Positions 54,233 to 64,000 of a stretch of 64,000 nucleotides of DNA are shown here, piece after piece. A program made the translations under genes and the position numbers. This DNA comes from Mariannaea sp. PMI_226 (Eukaryota > Ascomycota > Sordariomycetes > Hypocreales > Nectriaceae). Under the pieces are notes generated by a model that ran no database searches, was not told where the DNA came from, and saw only the letters and a list, made by a program, of their open reading frames with translations. Numbering within the stretch: position 1 is the stretch's first letter; each line of letters opens with the position of its first letter. The DNA lies in NCBI GenBank assembly GCA_024336345.1, contig JANFOG010000004.1, positions 1 through 64,000 on the forward strand. The letters run 5' to 3'.

Positions 54233-56529
54233 TTGTTGATAGGGAATATTGTCGAGATTGGGATACTGCCAAGAGGGAATATTGTCAGGCATAGGAAAGG
54301 TAAAAGACCTTCTATAGAACGTCTGGGACTGTGTAACTTGATACAGTAGAGGCCAACGCAAGATTGAAGAGCTAAAATGAGAAGATGCTACGAAACATCG
54401 CGCAGGCTCAGACTTAGTCGTATATTCTCAATTGATAGGGGTTAAGAATCAATGGATAAAGAGAAGATCAGGTCTGTACTGGTGGCTTATTTTCGTTTCC
54501 TTGGCTATTGAACTTTCTCGGGCCGTTTCATGCAGCACTGGGTATGCGACTTGGCTCCATTGTGGTAGTGATGCTGTTCAGCTCTTGTTTTGCTAAACTC
54601 GTAGCAAACCATGACTGCCAGATAGAACAAGAAAGCTCGCTGTGAATTAGAGTCAACTATCAAAACCCACCCCTTCGATCAATCGCCCTAGATTCCAGGT
54701 CTAGATTCGACACCGACAAACTTTCTCCGCAAAAGTCAGACGTGGCATTGGTTCACTGGGACTTCCAGCGCCCAGCTGAAGTACTCCCCCACTGCGTTTA
54801 AGTCAAAATGTCCACGCTAGTACGGAGTATTCAAGACCCGGTTGTTCGGCAGCCACTGCTGCCAACCACGTACATTTCATGACGTATCATCAGTGTCATC
54901 AAATTTGCTTTGTCACTTCCTACCCCTGCATACCAATATCGTGTATCCAAAATGGCTGGTGTTGGTGTTAGTCTACAGTCCGATCTTCAAATTTTCAGTG
55001 AACAGCACGATCTGGCCAAGGCCAATTGGACCCGACATTGACCATCACTGTCGCGAAAAAGTTGGTTGTGCACGAGATTAATAATTTTGCCTTCCATGTT
55101 GGCTAGTCGAAGCTTCGACCTAGAAACCGCACAACAAACTAATCGAGACTGGCTGGGACGATTTCCTCCTAGCTGAAGAAATGATCTTTCTTCAATACTG
55201 TCTCAAAGTGGCATGTTTCACACCACTGGAGCTCATGACCATGTTTGCTGCAAGACAGTACTCGAACAGGCGTCAGTCTTGTGTTCCAGCCCTCTCATTA
55301 TCATTTAGCCTTAGATAGAAGGGATAAACAAGTGATGCTACGCTAGAGGTGGTCAGTGTCAAGTCGGGGTGACATAATAGGTTGCCGGATGAGACATCTC
55401 TGCTACTAAGAAAAAGAAAATACTAATAAGAGCAAATATACTGCGCAGCCCTTTATGCCTTTCGGAACGAAAGGTCCTAGTACCGCGCAACCACACAAAA
55501 CACCTCCCACCACACATCACCACACATCCCCCCCAAGGGTTCACTTTTGCAGTTTTGGGTAGAAGCACTTGAATATCATGTAATCCATTTTAAATAACAT
55601 CTCGAAAATATTCCCATTTTTATTAAGGTTATAGGGGCCGGCAGACCCCTATAACCTTAACCCTACCAAGGGTCGCGCCCCCTTTAGCCTTACCTTTTAG
55701 CTTCAGCTTTACCTTCTTCCGAAAGACTCTAGTAATGCAGCAGCATGCCCAGCTGCGGTGCGCATGTCCCCTGTACTAGCAATAGGACAGCAATATCTAA
55801 AGGACATATGTTTATTGGCCAGGAAAAACTAATAACTGTTAACAGCTACGACGGAACCAACAGTTTTGATCAAGTTTTCGGGGTGCGTGAGCTTATCTCA
55901 CTTCGCGACAAGGGAAAAGAGTTGAGCTCATATCTCCACGACACTCAATACTCGATCCCACAACGACTACAGTATTAGAGAAATTAATGCAATTCTGTAC
56001 GCTTCCACTCTACACAGAATTATGCCAATCATTTTCCCTTACCGCCTGCCATAAACCAGTCGTCTGGTCCAGTCATCTCACAGCAGCTTGACACTTGCGC
56101 AAAGACCATCGAATTCTAAAAATGTAATTGCAAATAATAAGCCCCAAAATGACCCCACTATCTGGTTTAGAGCATGGTGACGTGTATTCTTACGCTAGAA
56201 CACAACCAGGTCGGAGGTTGCCGATGAGGCCAATTAGATTCAGTATAGCCTGAAAGCATCCTGCCTCGTACACTCAAAATTGAGACAAGCTTTGCTTCCC
56301 AAGAAACGGTCGCTGTAGCTAAGAGCCTGCTTCTCCTAATCTCCTCCTTCCTCTGCAGATGACCTGGTCAAAAATACAAATACTGCTACACCGTCCTCTT
56401 TCTATATCTTTTCAAGGAGAAAAGAAAAGGGAAGCGAAAACCGAGAAAAGCTCAAGACAAGAATATTCACCACGCTTCATCATCTCAACCTTACAACTCT
56501 AATCATTCCTCAATAACTAAAATAAAAAA
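54233..56529. other. Region between the two cysteine-rich loci
   Basis: 2.3 kb between divergently oriented paralogues, with the second MITE-like copy at 55457-55727. Partial open frames show no recognisable features. The last 150 bases are the A/G-rich leader of the gene at 56530. Confidence 0.5.
55457..55727. repeat. MITE-like inverted-repeat element, copy 2
   Basis: Starts GCCTTTCGGAA and ends TTCCGAAAGAC; similar throughout to 15215-15463. The interior has an extra near-palindrome (AGGTTATAGGGG...CCCCTATAACCTT) and similarity runs on to about 55775. Confidence 0.65.
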
Positions 56530-57146
56530 ATGGTTGCCCTCCTTACTATCGTTTCGGCTTTTTGTGTCGGAGCTGCATTTGCCAGGCCTCCGGACACCGC
56601 TGGTACATGCAAATCAATTGTTGTAAGCACAAAGGCTGATGATGTATATAGGGAAAATACCTTGTGTCGCGGGATTATGCCACCCAGGCCGACGTTGTGT
56701 CCTGCAGGCACACATCCGTCATTGTGTGAAGGATCCTCACTGCCCTAAATGCTATCCTAATGGAGGTAAAGTCCCGAATCTCGAATAATAGCATAGGGAA
56801 ATTAGTAGCTAAAATATGCGAAGCGCATTGCTTAGACACATCCGATTGCTGCACCGCCGCTCGTGGCACCGTCTGTATGGGCGGTGTATGCAAATCATGC
56901 ATCCCAAACGGCAGTATGTTGTCCTGATATTACAGATGCATGTCGAACTAACTTGATAATCTAGGTCTCTGCACTGCATCCGACAAGTGCTGCGGAAAGG
57001 ACTATACTTGTACCAAGGGCATATGCTCTCCACCACCGCCACCATGTACTCCTGATGGCAGCACTTGCGATATAAATAATCCACAACTTTGTTGCAGTCA
57101 AACCTGCCAGTGTATCAGCGGCAATTGTAACTGTATCAGTCTTTAA
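56530..57146 (+). CDS. Secreted multi-module cysteine-rich protein
   Basis: Four exons, 56530-56602, 56652-56765, 56824-56913 and 56965-57146, give a predicted 152 residues. Introns are 49, 58 and 51 bp and all phase 1. Exon 1 encodes a signal peptide (MVALLTIVSAFCVGAAFARP). The mature part has 25 cysteines in about 130 residues: six in exon 2 (GLCHPGRRC), six in exon 3 (TSDCC...GGVCKSC) and thirteen in exon 4 (DKCCGKDYTCTKGICS, a Pro run, then LCCSQTCQC). The recurring C-x4-CC...C...C pattern resembles small disulfide-knot modules. Weak points are the GTACAT donor of intron 1 and the acceptor of intron 2, where an alternative 15 bases upstream at 56808 keeps the frame. A broken paralogue at 53731-54232 supports the exon boundaries. 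Function unknown; effector-like or defensive secreted proteins often look like this. Confidence 0.72.
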
Positions 57147-57783
57147 ACCAGCATAAGCCCTTTATGATAGGGCAGCAGTGCAATTAGATGCGCCGCATTG
57201 GATGATGTGCCAGGTCTATTGATTATCGCTTGAAAGCATTCTATAGTGTATTAATATAATTCAGCAATATATTCTCTTCGTTCTCTATATTAAGGCCAAC
57301 ATCTATCTATATATCTGCGAAGAGGGTTAGGGTTTGGAGTGGGGTTAAAACTACGACATTTATTCTACAGTTTCTAGCTTTCTATCGTATATTCGAGCAT
57401 TCTAGGAAATACGCAAAATTCAGATAAAACAAAAAAAAAAAAAGGAAGAAATATAAAAAAATGGTACATGTATAAAAGAGATATATAGAAAACGAAGATG
57501 TACAGGGAAGAAAGGGATATAAGGAAAGGGATATATAAAAATGGAAGTACAAGGAAGGCCTAGTGAAAAGTGTCAAATAGCGGTCAACACCAAGCCTGCT
57601 GAGCGGTAAAGGCATCGCACATAGGGGCTTGTGCCATCTATAGAAGATAAATAGCCTGCTGTAGGACCTTTCTATAGCTAGAAATCAAGACCTTCTATGC
57701 CCTGAAGGTAGTTGCCCCCTATCCTATGTGACAAAAAGGACTAGAAAGGGGAGCTATTTTGGGCAGGGACTGGGCAATAGAGA
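57147..57783. other. Gene-free stretch
   Basis: A/G-rich low-complexity sequence from about 57420 to 57560 (AAATATAAAAAAATG, AGGGATATAAGGAAAGGGATA). No gene is supported. Confidence 0.5.
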
Positions 57784-59045
57784 CTAGGGAGGAAGCCCAG
57801 GTCTTAGTGAGGATAAGACCAAGGAGGTATCAAGCCAGCTAGCTATAGAGGGCTCCAGTAGCTCCTGTAGCTTCTTAGAAGTTTTAACTGTTTCCTTTTC
57901 CATAAGGCCTCCAGCGAAAAAGACCAGTAAATGAAAATATCTACCCAAGCAGGCATATGTCCTTCTTTTGTCTTCTGTGGCCTTTAAAAGGGTCTTGTAA
58001 GCCTCTTCTCTTGCTGATATAGCTAGCATAGCTGCTACTTTTATATTATCAAAGTATCTGCTATTTCCTATAGAGGCAGAAAGGTCGGACCGGAGGTCAG
58101 ATTCATGGCTAATATAAGGTTCCAATTCCACTTCTAGATTTTTCTTGCAAGTGAGGGCGTTTTTGAAAGCATAGGCTATTTAGTTGTGGTGGGAAGTCCA
58201 TTTCCTAGTAGCTGCCTTACATACATCTTCATAGTTGTGGCTAGCTAGGCTGCCGCATTTACTACAGCTATTCCCCACAGAAACAGTATTTAAAATGAAA
58301 GCAATTCCTTTTAGCTTAAGTATCTTCTAGGCCTGGAGGGGTATGTTGGTTTTGAATAGGCAAGACCCCAAGCTACTCTAGATAGCTACTATGTTATAGT
58401 AGGGCGGGCGGCTGGGCAGCCGGAAGCGTAGTTTCTAGTCTCCGAAGCCTTTCCTTATTGCTAATTACTAGTATTTCCTAGGCAGTTAGAATCGGGCCCT
58501 CTTCAGGACCAAATACCGAGCTGGTTGGCAGGGAAAAACTGGGGGCTATATTGGATATAACCTGCCTAGCTGCCTCCTTGGCTGCTTGATATATTCCATC
58601 AGCTAGGTCCTTGTGTACAGGAATTCCGAAACCTCCGTTCCTAGCTGGCAGGGCTAGTAAGTCTGCGTTTAGGTCCGGAAATTGTCTATATAGCACAGGG
58701 GCATATTTAGCTATAGCTGCTGCCATACATGCCCGGTCAGTCGAATTGAAGGCATTGACTAGGTGGAGGGAGGAAAGAAAGTCCCAATTATTACTATATA
58801 TAGCTTTTTATGTAAGGAAAATAGCTAGCTCAACTCCTCCTACGGTATTGACATCTAGCTGATTAGGCAGAAGCATATTCGGGTCATATGGGGTGATAAG
58901 GATGGCTTTCATAGCTAGCCCATATACTATATCACCAATGGCTATAGGTCTGACCCCGCTATCGTCCTTTTACAAGCCTATAAGGCGGACTGCACATACT
59001 CCGATCCAGTAGCTGTTCCGTGGTAGATCATATTTGCTAGAACGC
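57784..59045 (-). mobile_element. Reverse-transcriptase-like retroelement relic with an internal deletion
   Basis: Minus-strand pieces: VRPIAIGDIVYGLAMKAI, then LPNQLDVNTVGGVELAIFL, NWDFLSSLHLVNAFNSTDRA and AAAIAKYAPVLYRQFPDLNA, then LALPARNGGFGIPVHKDLAD, then a 115-residue open stretch at 57784-58131. The first parts match the fingers and first palm motif (hLhxAFNS) of RTs encoded by fungal retroelements; LPARxGGxGIP is a common C-terminal block in the same proteins. Between YAPVLYR and QFPDLNA the rest of the RT domain, including the catalytic xDD box, is missing. TAG stops interrupt it, consistent with RIP. Confidence 0.65.
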
Positions 59046-59305
59046 ATAGGAAGTTTAGAAAGGAAGTTTCCCTAGCTGCTGCATCTAGCAGGGGCTGGTT
59101 CCACAGGAACATTCAAACATTATGGCAAGCCATTTGAGATATTTATCAATTTGCAAAACCCAAGAATGCTGCCGTTTCCGATCTTCGAAGTAGTTAACAT
59201 GTGCCGTCTCTGGCAGTGGGAAGTCCTGGACAATTCGCCAGCGTGCCATAACAGATAACATTTTGTACATATCTCGTGAGACATCTCTCACCATGCCAAG
59301 CCCTG

Positions 59306-60445
59306 TCAAAAGTTGCGCTTCCTCACGATCGAGACCTCTGGAAATCGATTCGGCTCCTCTCCTTGCAGCAGTGGTCCTTGTTCCCTGCCTGCAAACACTC
59401 CCTCCATCCATGCGGTTGTATACGCCGACAGGATCCGCACCATTTTGGTTGGCGCAATTGTACCTAGCAGACCCTCGAGCTCCACTGTGTTCTTACCAGC
59501 CGCTTGCAACAGTGTGGGAATGTCCGAGAAGGTCTCGTGGGTTGCGTTCGCGACGTTAACCCACAGCTTCGGTCCCTTGAGCAATGGCCAGTTCGCTGGC
59601 CAGCTGCGGTCGGCATCTCCGTGGCTAATAAGTAATACTGGCCGGGATACTCCGGACGGGTGCAGCGATTCGACAAAGGTGCCGTCCCAATTGATCGCGC
59701 CGCGAAGGCGGGGATCCTGACCGGCGGCGATGACCGCGGCGACCCCGCCTAGAGAGTGTCCTAGGATGGCGACGCGGTCGGTTGAGAACGGTCGGGGCCC
59801 GCGCTGAGGGAGCAGCTTAGCTATGGCGGTTGCGTTACTCAGTTGGTCAACAACGAAGGATGCGTCCGCCGCGCGAATGGGCAGGTGCTGCTTGAAGACT
59901 TGTGTGGTTTGGACGGTGTCGTTGTTGTAGACTGCGTGGCGACCATCAGGATAAGTAATGATGTTAGCGTCTTCAGGGTGATCAATAGTGATGACTATGA
60001 AGCCCTCGCTAGCAATGGCAGAAGCAAGAACATTATAATAGAGGCGAGGGATGCTGTAGCCAGGGGAAAAAAGCAAGATAGGGCTGTCACTCAAGGGTGA
60101 GCAGACCCCGGGAGAATCCGAACACACTGGTAGGCGAGCCTCCAAGAGGAGGGGCGTGAAATCGACGGATATGTTGAAGATGTTTTGAAGAAACGGCCCT
60201 TGGTAATCGGCGGTTTTGTTTGGCATATAGGTGACCGGCACAGTGGATGCGCACGTTGCAGGTTGAAAGATTGACACCATCAATGCCCGAGGCATCGGTG
60301 TTGCAGCAAAGGGGTCATTGCGGTTGTAATCAGTCAGAGCCCCAGTAGTTAGTGCCACATTGTATTTGCCGGGTGGGTTTGGGACCAAGTATCCTCTAAC
60401 TATGTTGGCGAGCAAGAGGAGAAGAAACGTAAACCCAGACCGCAT
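59306..60445 (-). CDS. Secreted PAF-acetylhydrolase-like esterase/lipase
   Basis: An intronless 379-residue protein. The first 18 residues are a signal peptide (MRSGFTFLLLLLANIVRG). The alpha/beta-hydrolase fold is clear: LLFSPGYSIPRLYYNVLAS near the oxyanion site, IDHPED, the nucleophile elbow ILGHSLGGVAA (Ser231), INWDGT (Asp254) and NATHETFSD (His303), the spacing of the PAF-acetylhydrolase / phospholipase A2 group VII family. Several N-x-S/T sites fit secretion. Family enzymes cleave short or oxidised acyl chains from phospholipids; the true substrate here is unknown. All three catalytic residues are present, so it is probably active. Confidence 0.88.
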   Translation of the reverse strand: MRSGFTFLLLLLANIVRGYLVPNPPGKYNVALTTGALTDYNRNDPFAATPMPRALMVSIFQPATCASTVPVTYMPNKTADYQGPFLQNIFNISVDFTPLLLEARLPVCSDSPGVCSPLSDSPILLFSPGYSIPRLYYNVLASAIASEGFIVITIDHPEDANIITYPDGRHAVYNNDTVQTTQVFKQHLPIRAADASFVVDQLSNATAIAKLLPQRGPRPFSTDRVAILGHSLGGVAAVIAAGQDPRLRGAINWDGTFVESLHPSGVSRPVLLISHGDADRSWPANWPLLKGPKLWVNVANATHETFSDIPTLLQAAGKNTVELEGLLGTIAPTKMVRILSAYTTAWMEGVFAGREQGPLLQGEEPNRFPEVSIVRKRNF

Positions 60446-63314
60446 ATTGGCAGATGTCGTTGAGAGGCGAGCTTGAGACGCAGGAGACGACTGAAGAGCG
60501 TTATTCCGAATGCTAGGTTGACGCAGCTGTTATGAGGTGGCAGAAGGGATGCTTTATATTTCAGAACGTTAACTCCAACCTCTAAGGGCTTGATATTGCC
60601 TGTGGCTGGGATACGACAAGAGTTACGAAGGCCACGGGGCTCATCGGCCGCCCAATTAAGTACCAGCAGGGGTCCAGCTTTTATAAAGCTACCATGGCAC
60701 GTCTCACAGCCATGGATATACCAAGCATACTTAGGTTCTGCCATTGGCTAAGATGGAACAGACGTGACGAGTTGATTTTAGACCTTGAAACATTTCTCCA
60801 GGGACTGACTTCCTCGTGCTGAACATACAGCCCGGGCGATGCTCATAAGCTAAGCTACATACAGTGCTGCCAGGGGTTTACTGCGGCCTTTGATTAGCTG
60901 CCGACGGCTCGGTGGAGCTCAACTCGGTGTTGTGGTGCCAAAGTGGATTCGATCGGATAATAATAGCGGTGGGGGCCATCTCGGTCTTTTATAGTATCGG
61001 GCCCGTATTGAAGTTGTAGGCGCCCGTCTAAGTGCTATTACCGATACTAGAGTTGGTAGACATGGCGTGGAAGTGTGCTGCCTAGCCGATGAAATTTTGG
61101 CTTATTAAAAAAATAATACTTATAGTAAGCCTTCTCGGTGAGTGTCATACAATTTAAAACTAAAGATAGCATGATAAATGCAACATGGAGGCTCACGAAG
61201 GAGCGCATTTTATCCCCTTGCATTTTATCTTACGTTTAGAAAGTTCTCCCAACTGGCCCGCCAAGGTTCTTGGATGATATCTGCCCCATAGTGCGGGACA
61301 ATATAAGCTATTGAAACAATAGAACTAATGATGCTCTCTCTTTAGGTACTTGTATATATTCAAATATCAGGCGGATGGTTTGTAGTTGGCTAGAGTCCAA
61401 GGTATTGCAACTTATGCTCTTATCTTAACTTGAAGTAAAGCCAGCCAGAGATCACGTAATCATGCTTATTCATAGCAGTTACCATCATCGCTTTACAGCG
61501 GAGAGATACCCAAGCAGCCAGAATTAATAGCGCTATTTGTATGTAAATGGCATCGCATCGAGGCAGCCATGGCACAGAACTAGCTTGCATTTTCTAAAGA
61601 ACAGGCAGTGACTACTGAGGTCAAGAGGCTCGAAAGTTGTAGGCGCCACTTCTTCGGCTTTAACTTATTTTCTTTTTGCTAATATGATTCTTCCTTATGG
61701 AGAAACGGTCACATATAGCTATGTTACGCAGCTTTGGGCCATCCATCTTCCCCAATGTACTCTGCTCCTTCGCTGGACCCTTTAGGTTGGCCTTGATGGA
61801 GATGTATCGTCGGTTCAATGTAAAGAGTGAGAGATGTTTTAATCTACCCCTCCAATGTTAGGGTTGTGCCATCGTTGTACTGTGGCAGAAGAGGGGCGCG
61901 CTCAGCTTGGTCGTCGCGCTTCCATAATTTACAGCACAGCAGCATATTTGCAATTGAGACATCCATTGTAAAATGTGTTTATTGTTTGAGAACCTGGGGT
62001 CTAAGAAACTTTCCGATGGCGGTTGACTGCAATTGTGTAATCTGTACATCTAAATGCCATCAACAGGTTATGAGCAAGTACCTGCACCTCGAGTGTGCAC
62101 AAGGCGCCACAACCAACTCCGTCATTGGCGGTTTGATTGTCTTGAAAGGTTAATCAGTCACACTCAACCCACAACCAGATAATATTCTGAAAGGAGTCTA
62201 GTTAATGGCAATATATCGTTAAATGCAAACCATTTGCTAAGGTTCTTTTTATTTGATAAAAAAAAAATATTGGTTCATTTTCCTGATAGAAGTCATCCTG
62301 GGCGCTTGCCACCTAGCGGTTTTGACCCGTCTGTGCAAATTTACCTTATTAGCATTTGTACGTGATTTTATGCTGAAACGCTGCCGCACGTACAGAGCAG
62401 CATTAATTAAATTTGGGCTTTACCCCATTGAAAATCCCGTTCTTCGTTATCATTAGCTAAATTTAGCCATAAGTTAGCCAGATAGAGATGGACATAGGGG
62501 AAGGCATTCTAGGTTTATGGAAAGATATCCCTCAGTCTTTTAGAACAAGGACCGATCCATTGGAATAGATACTGTAGACTACCTAGCTTTTAAAACACTA
62601 TGTAGATACAGCTGCAGATTTTGGCAGCTTGATATCGGAAACTACGTCTCGTTCGCATATTACAAAACACGCCCCACAAAATCGTACCTCCGATTACACT
62701 CGATCCTACAATTTCTCACTAATCAAAGATCAATTATTTAATTTATTAATAATCTTTGAAAATTTTCAGCAATGTTAATATATACATACCCATGCTTTAA
62801 GGTCCATATTGGATTTACTTACCTTATTAATTGCTCACTTCTGCTAGCTACAGCTTCTCCACCTTCAAATGCGTTGAGGGATACTAATAAAAGGTTTTTC
62901 GTTATTTTATCAATTCAACGCCAAAAGGCTGTCTCAGTGTAATTCGGGCAGAAAACGAGTCGCCACCGCCTCCACGCTAATCGACTCCCCAGGTGAGTTT
63001 CTAGACTTAGTAAATCCGATTTCTTCTAAGACTCTATGGGAGACCTGATTATTATTACTGATCCTGCCTGCATCAGGGGCAAAGGGAGTGTACTCTTGAA
63101 CAAGAGGATATTGCGAAGCGCGAGGGACATAAGGACGTAACAAAACTTGGATGAGGGATTTTCTCCACAATGTATACATACACTTTCCTCCTGATATAAC
63201 TAGAATGTAAGTTCGTGACAGCCTGGCCGGGTATCCGCTTGTTATATTGCCGATGATAGCAATCCCTCTCCCTTCTGCAATATATCTTACTCTCGCCAAC
63301 ATATCATACTCATT
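60446..63314. other. Long gene-free stretch
   Basis: No recognisable gene. The frame at 61827-62153 has no detectable domain. The last 100 bases are the promoter of the Mpv17-like gene; a minus-strand frame of 122 residues from an ATG at 63302 covers the same bases and is probably chance. Confidence 0.45.
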
Positions 63315-64000
63315 ATGACCTGGATTGTGCCCCGTATCCTTGCCCCGGCGGCGAACAGCCTTAGATGCGGACTCGGACTCGAACTCAGACTTGGACAAAG
63401 ACTTGGCGCTGGCCGCCGGGCCGTTCAGTTTCAGTGCCGACTGCAGTCATCAAACCTATCAAAAACTCCCGGTATTACACCCAAGGCAGCCGTGGCAAAG
63501 AGCGCGATATCAAGCGTCACCGGGGCCACTGCTGGCGCAACCACGGGCGCAACTGATGTTGCGACGCGACCTAAGTGGGAACGGCTTGGTAACCCTTTCA
63601 CAAGAGCCGTTCAAGCATATGGACGATCGCAAAGAGCACGGCCATATCTTACGCAAATCTGGAGTGCTATTGCAATCTACCTAGGTGCGGATTTAAGCGC
63701 GCAGTACCTAGGTGAAAATGACTACGATCCTGCAAGAACCGCAAGGAATTTAATTATCGGCGGAATTGCTGCCATACCATACTATAAATAGTTCGTCATA
63801 ATTCCTCTTATAATTTGGGAGATGTTGCTAACGGTCGTGCAGTCTCACCTGGCTATCAAAGAGCTTCAATTATTCTTCAAGATGGTTGTCCCTCGGAGCA
63901 AAGATTGTCTTCAACCAGGTGGCCGTTGCCCCAGTCTTCGGCGCATACTACTTTGGCTCCCAAGCGTTACTATCTGGAAATGGCGTTTCCAGCGCTATCG
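63315..64000 (+). CDS. Mpv17/PMP22-family membrane protein, 3' end outside the window
   Basis: Exon 1 is 63315-63790 and exon 2 starts at 63843 and runs off the end. The 52 bp intron has a GTTCGT donor, a GCTAACG branch and GTGCAG; splicing joins IPYYK to LTWLSKSFNY and reads on through AKIVFNQVAVAPVFGAYYFG. The N-terminal 60 residues are Arg/Ser/Ala-rich, like a mitochondrial targeting sequence. The family signatures are PFTRAVQAYGRSQRARPYLTQ..W, LGADLSAQ, D.ARTARNLIIGG and the FNQ...P motif. Members are inner-mitochondrial or peroxisomal membrane proteins of four helices. The visible part has two helices and the start of the third. Confidence 0.85.

Noticed and set aside
62934..63302. Minus-strand frame of 122 residues from an ATG at 63302
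   Set aside because: It occupies the only space available for the Mpv17-like promoter and leader and shows no domain; possible but unsupported.
1..64000. CRISPR arrays, bacterial operons or phage
   Set aside because: No regularly spaced repeat arrays; gene structure and families are fungal throughout.

Overview
The window is nuclear DNA of a filamentous ascomycete (Pezizomycotina). Three things point there. Genes carry short introns (43-74 bp) with GTANNN donors and CTAAC-like branch points. Typical families are present: a Zn2Cys6 regulator, Pth11/CFEM receptors, a MARVEL protein, an alpha-glucoside permease and Mpv17/PMP22. Old transposons show AT-rich decay in which Gln codons became TAG, the CpA-to-TpA footprint of repeat-induced point mutation (RIP).

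Layout. 0.4-6.8 kb: a decayed Ty3/gypsy chromovirus on the minus strand, followed by solo LTR pieces and a MITE-like repeat to 8.8 kb. 9-18.4 kb: a carbohydrate-use island with an intracellular GH31 glycosidase, a divergent maltose-type sugar permease and a secreted six-hairpin glycosidase-like protein; a broken GH2 beta-galactosidase lies at 21-22 kb. 19.9-34 kb: secreted and unusual proteins, namely a Thr/Lys-repeat secreted protein, a 60-residue secreted peptide with a CC-C-C-CC cysteine framework, a divergent pair of large intronless genes (26.2-31.6 kb) sharing an N-terminal domain I cannot name, and a secreted Lys/Gly-repeat protein. 34.9-42 kb: an OrsD-like relic, two Pth11-like membrane receptors and an ankyrin relic. 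45.7-49.2 kb: a MARVEL membrane protein and a Zn2Cys6 transcription factor. 51-57 kb: a HypX-like relic and a pair of paralogous cysteine-rich secreted-protein loci, one apparently intact with 25 predicted mature cysteines and one broken. 57.8-64 kb: a reverse-transcriptase relic, a secreted PAF-acetylhydrolase-like esterase and the 5' part of an Mpv17/PMP22 gene running off the end.

How it fits together. GH31 plus permease plus secreted glycosidase look like one sugar-acquisition unit: outside trimming, uptake, intracellular hydrolysis. The rest reads as an accessory region of fast-evolving secreted proteins and receptors embedded in repeat relics. The best candidates for something undescribed are the divergent pair at 26.2-31.6 kb and the cysteine-rich multi-exon family at 53.7-57.1 kb, whose small exons hide it from simple ORF calling. 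All gene models are by eye; functions are inferred from motifs I recognise, without database searches.
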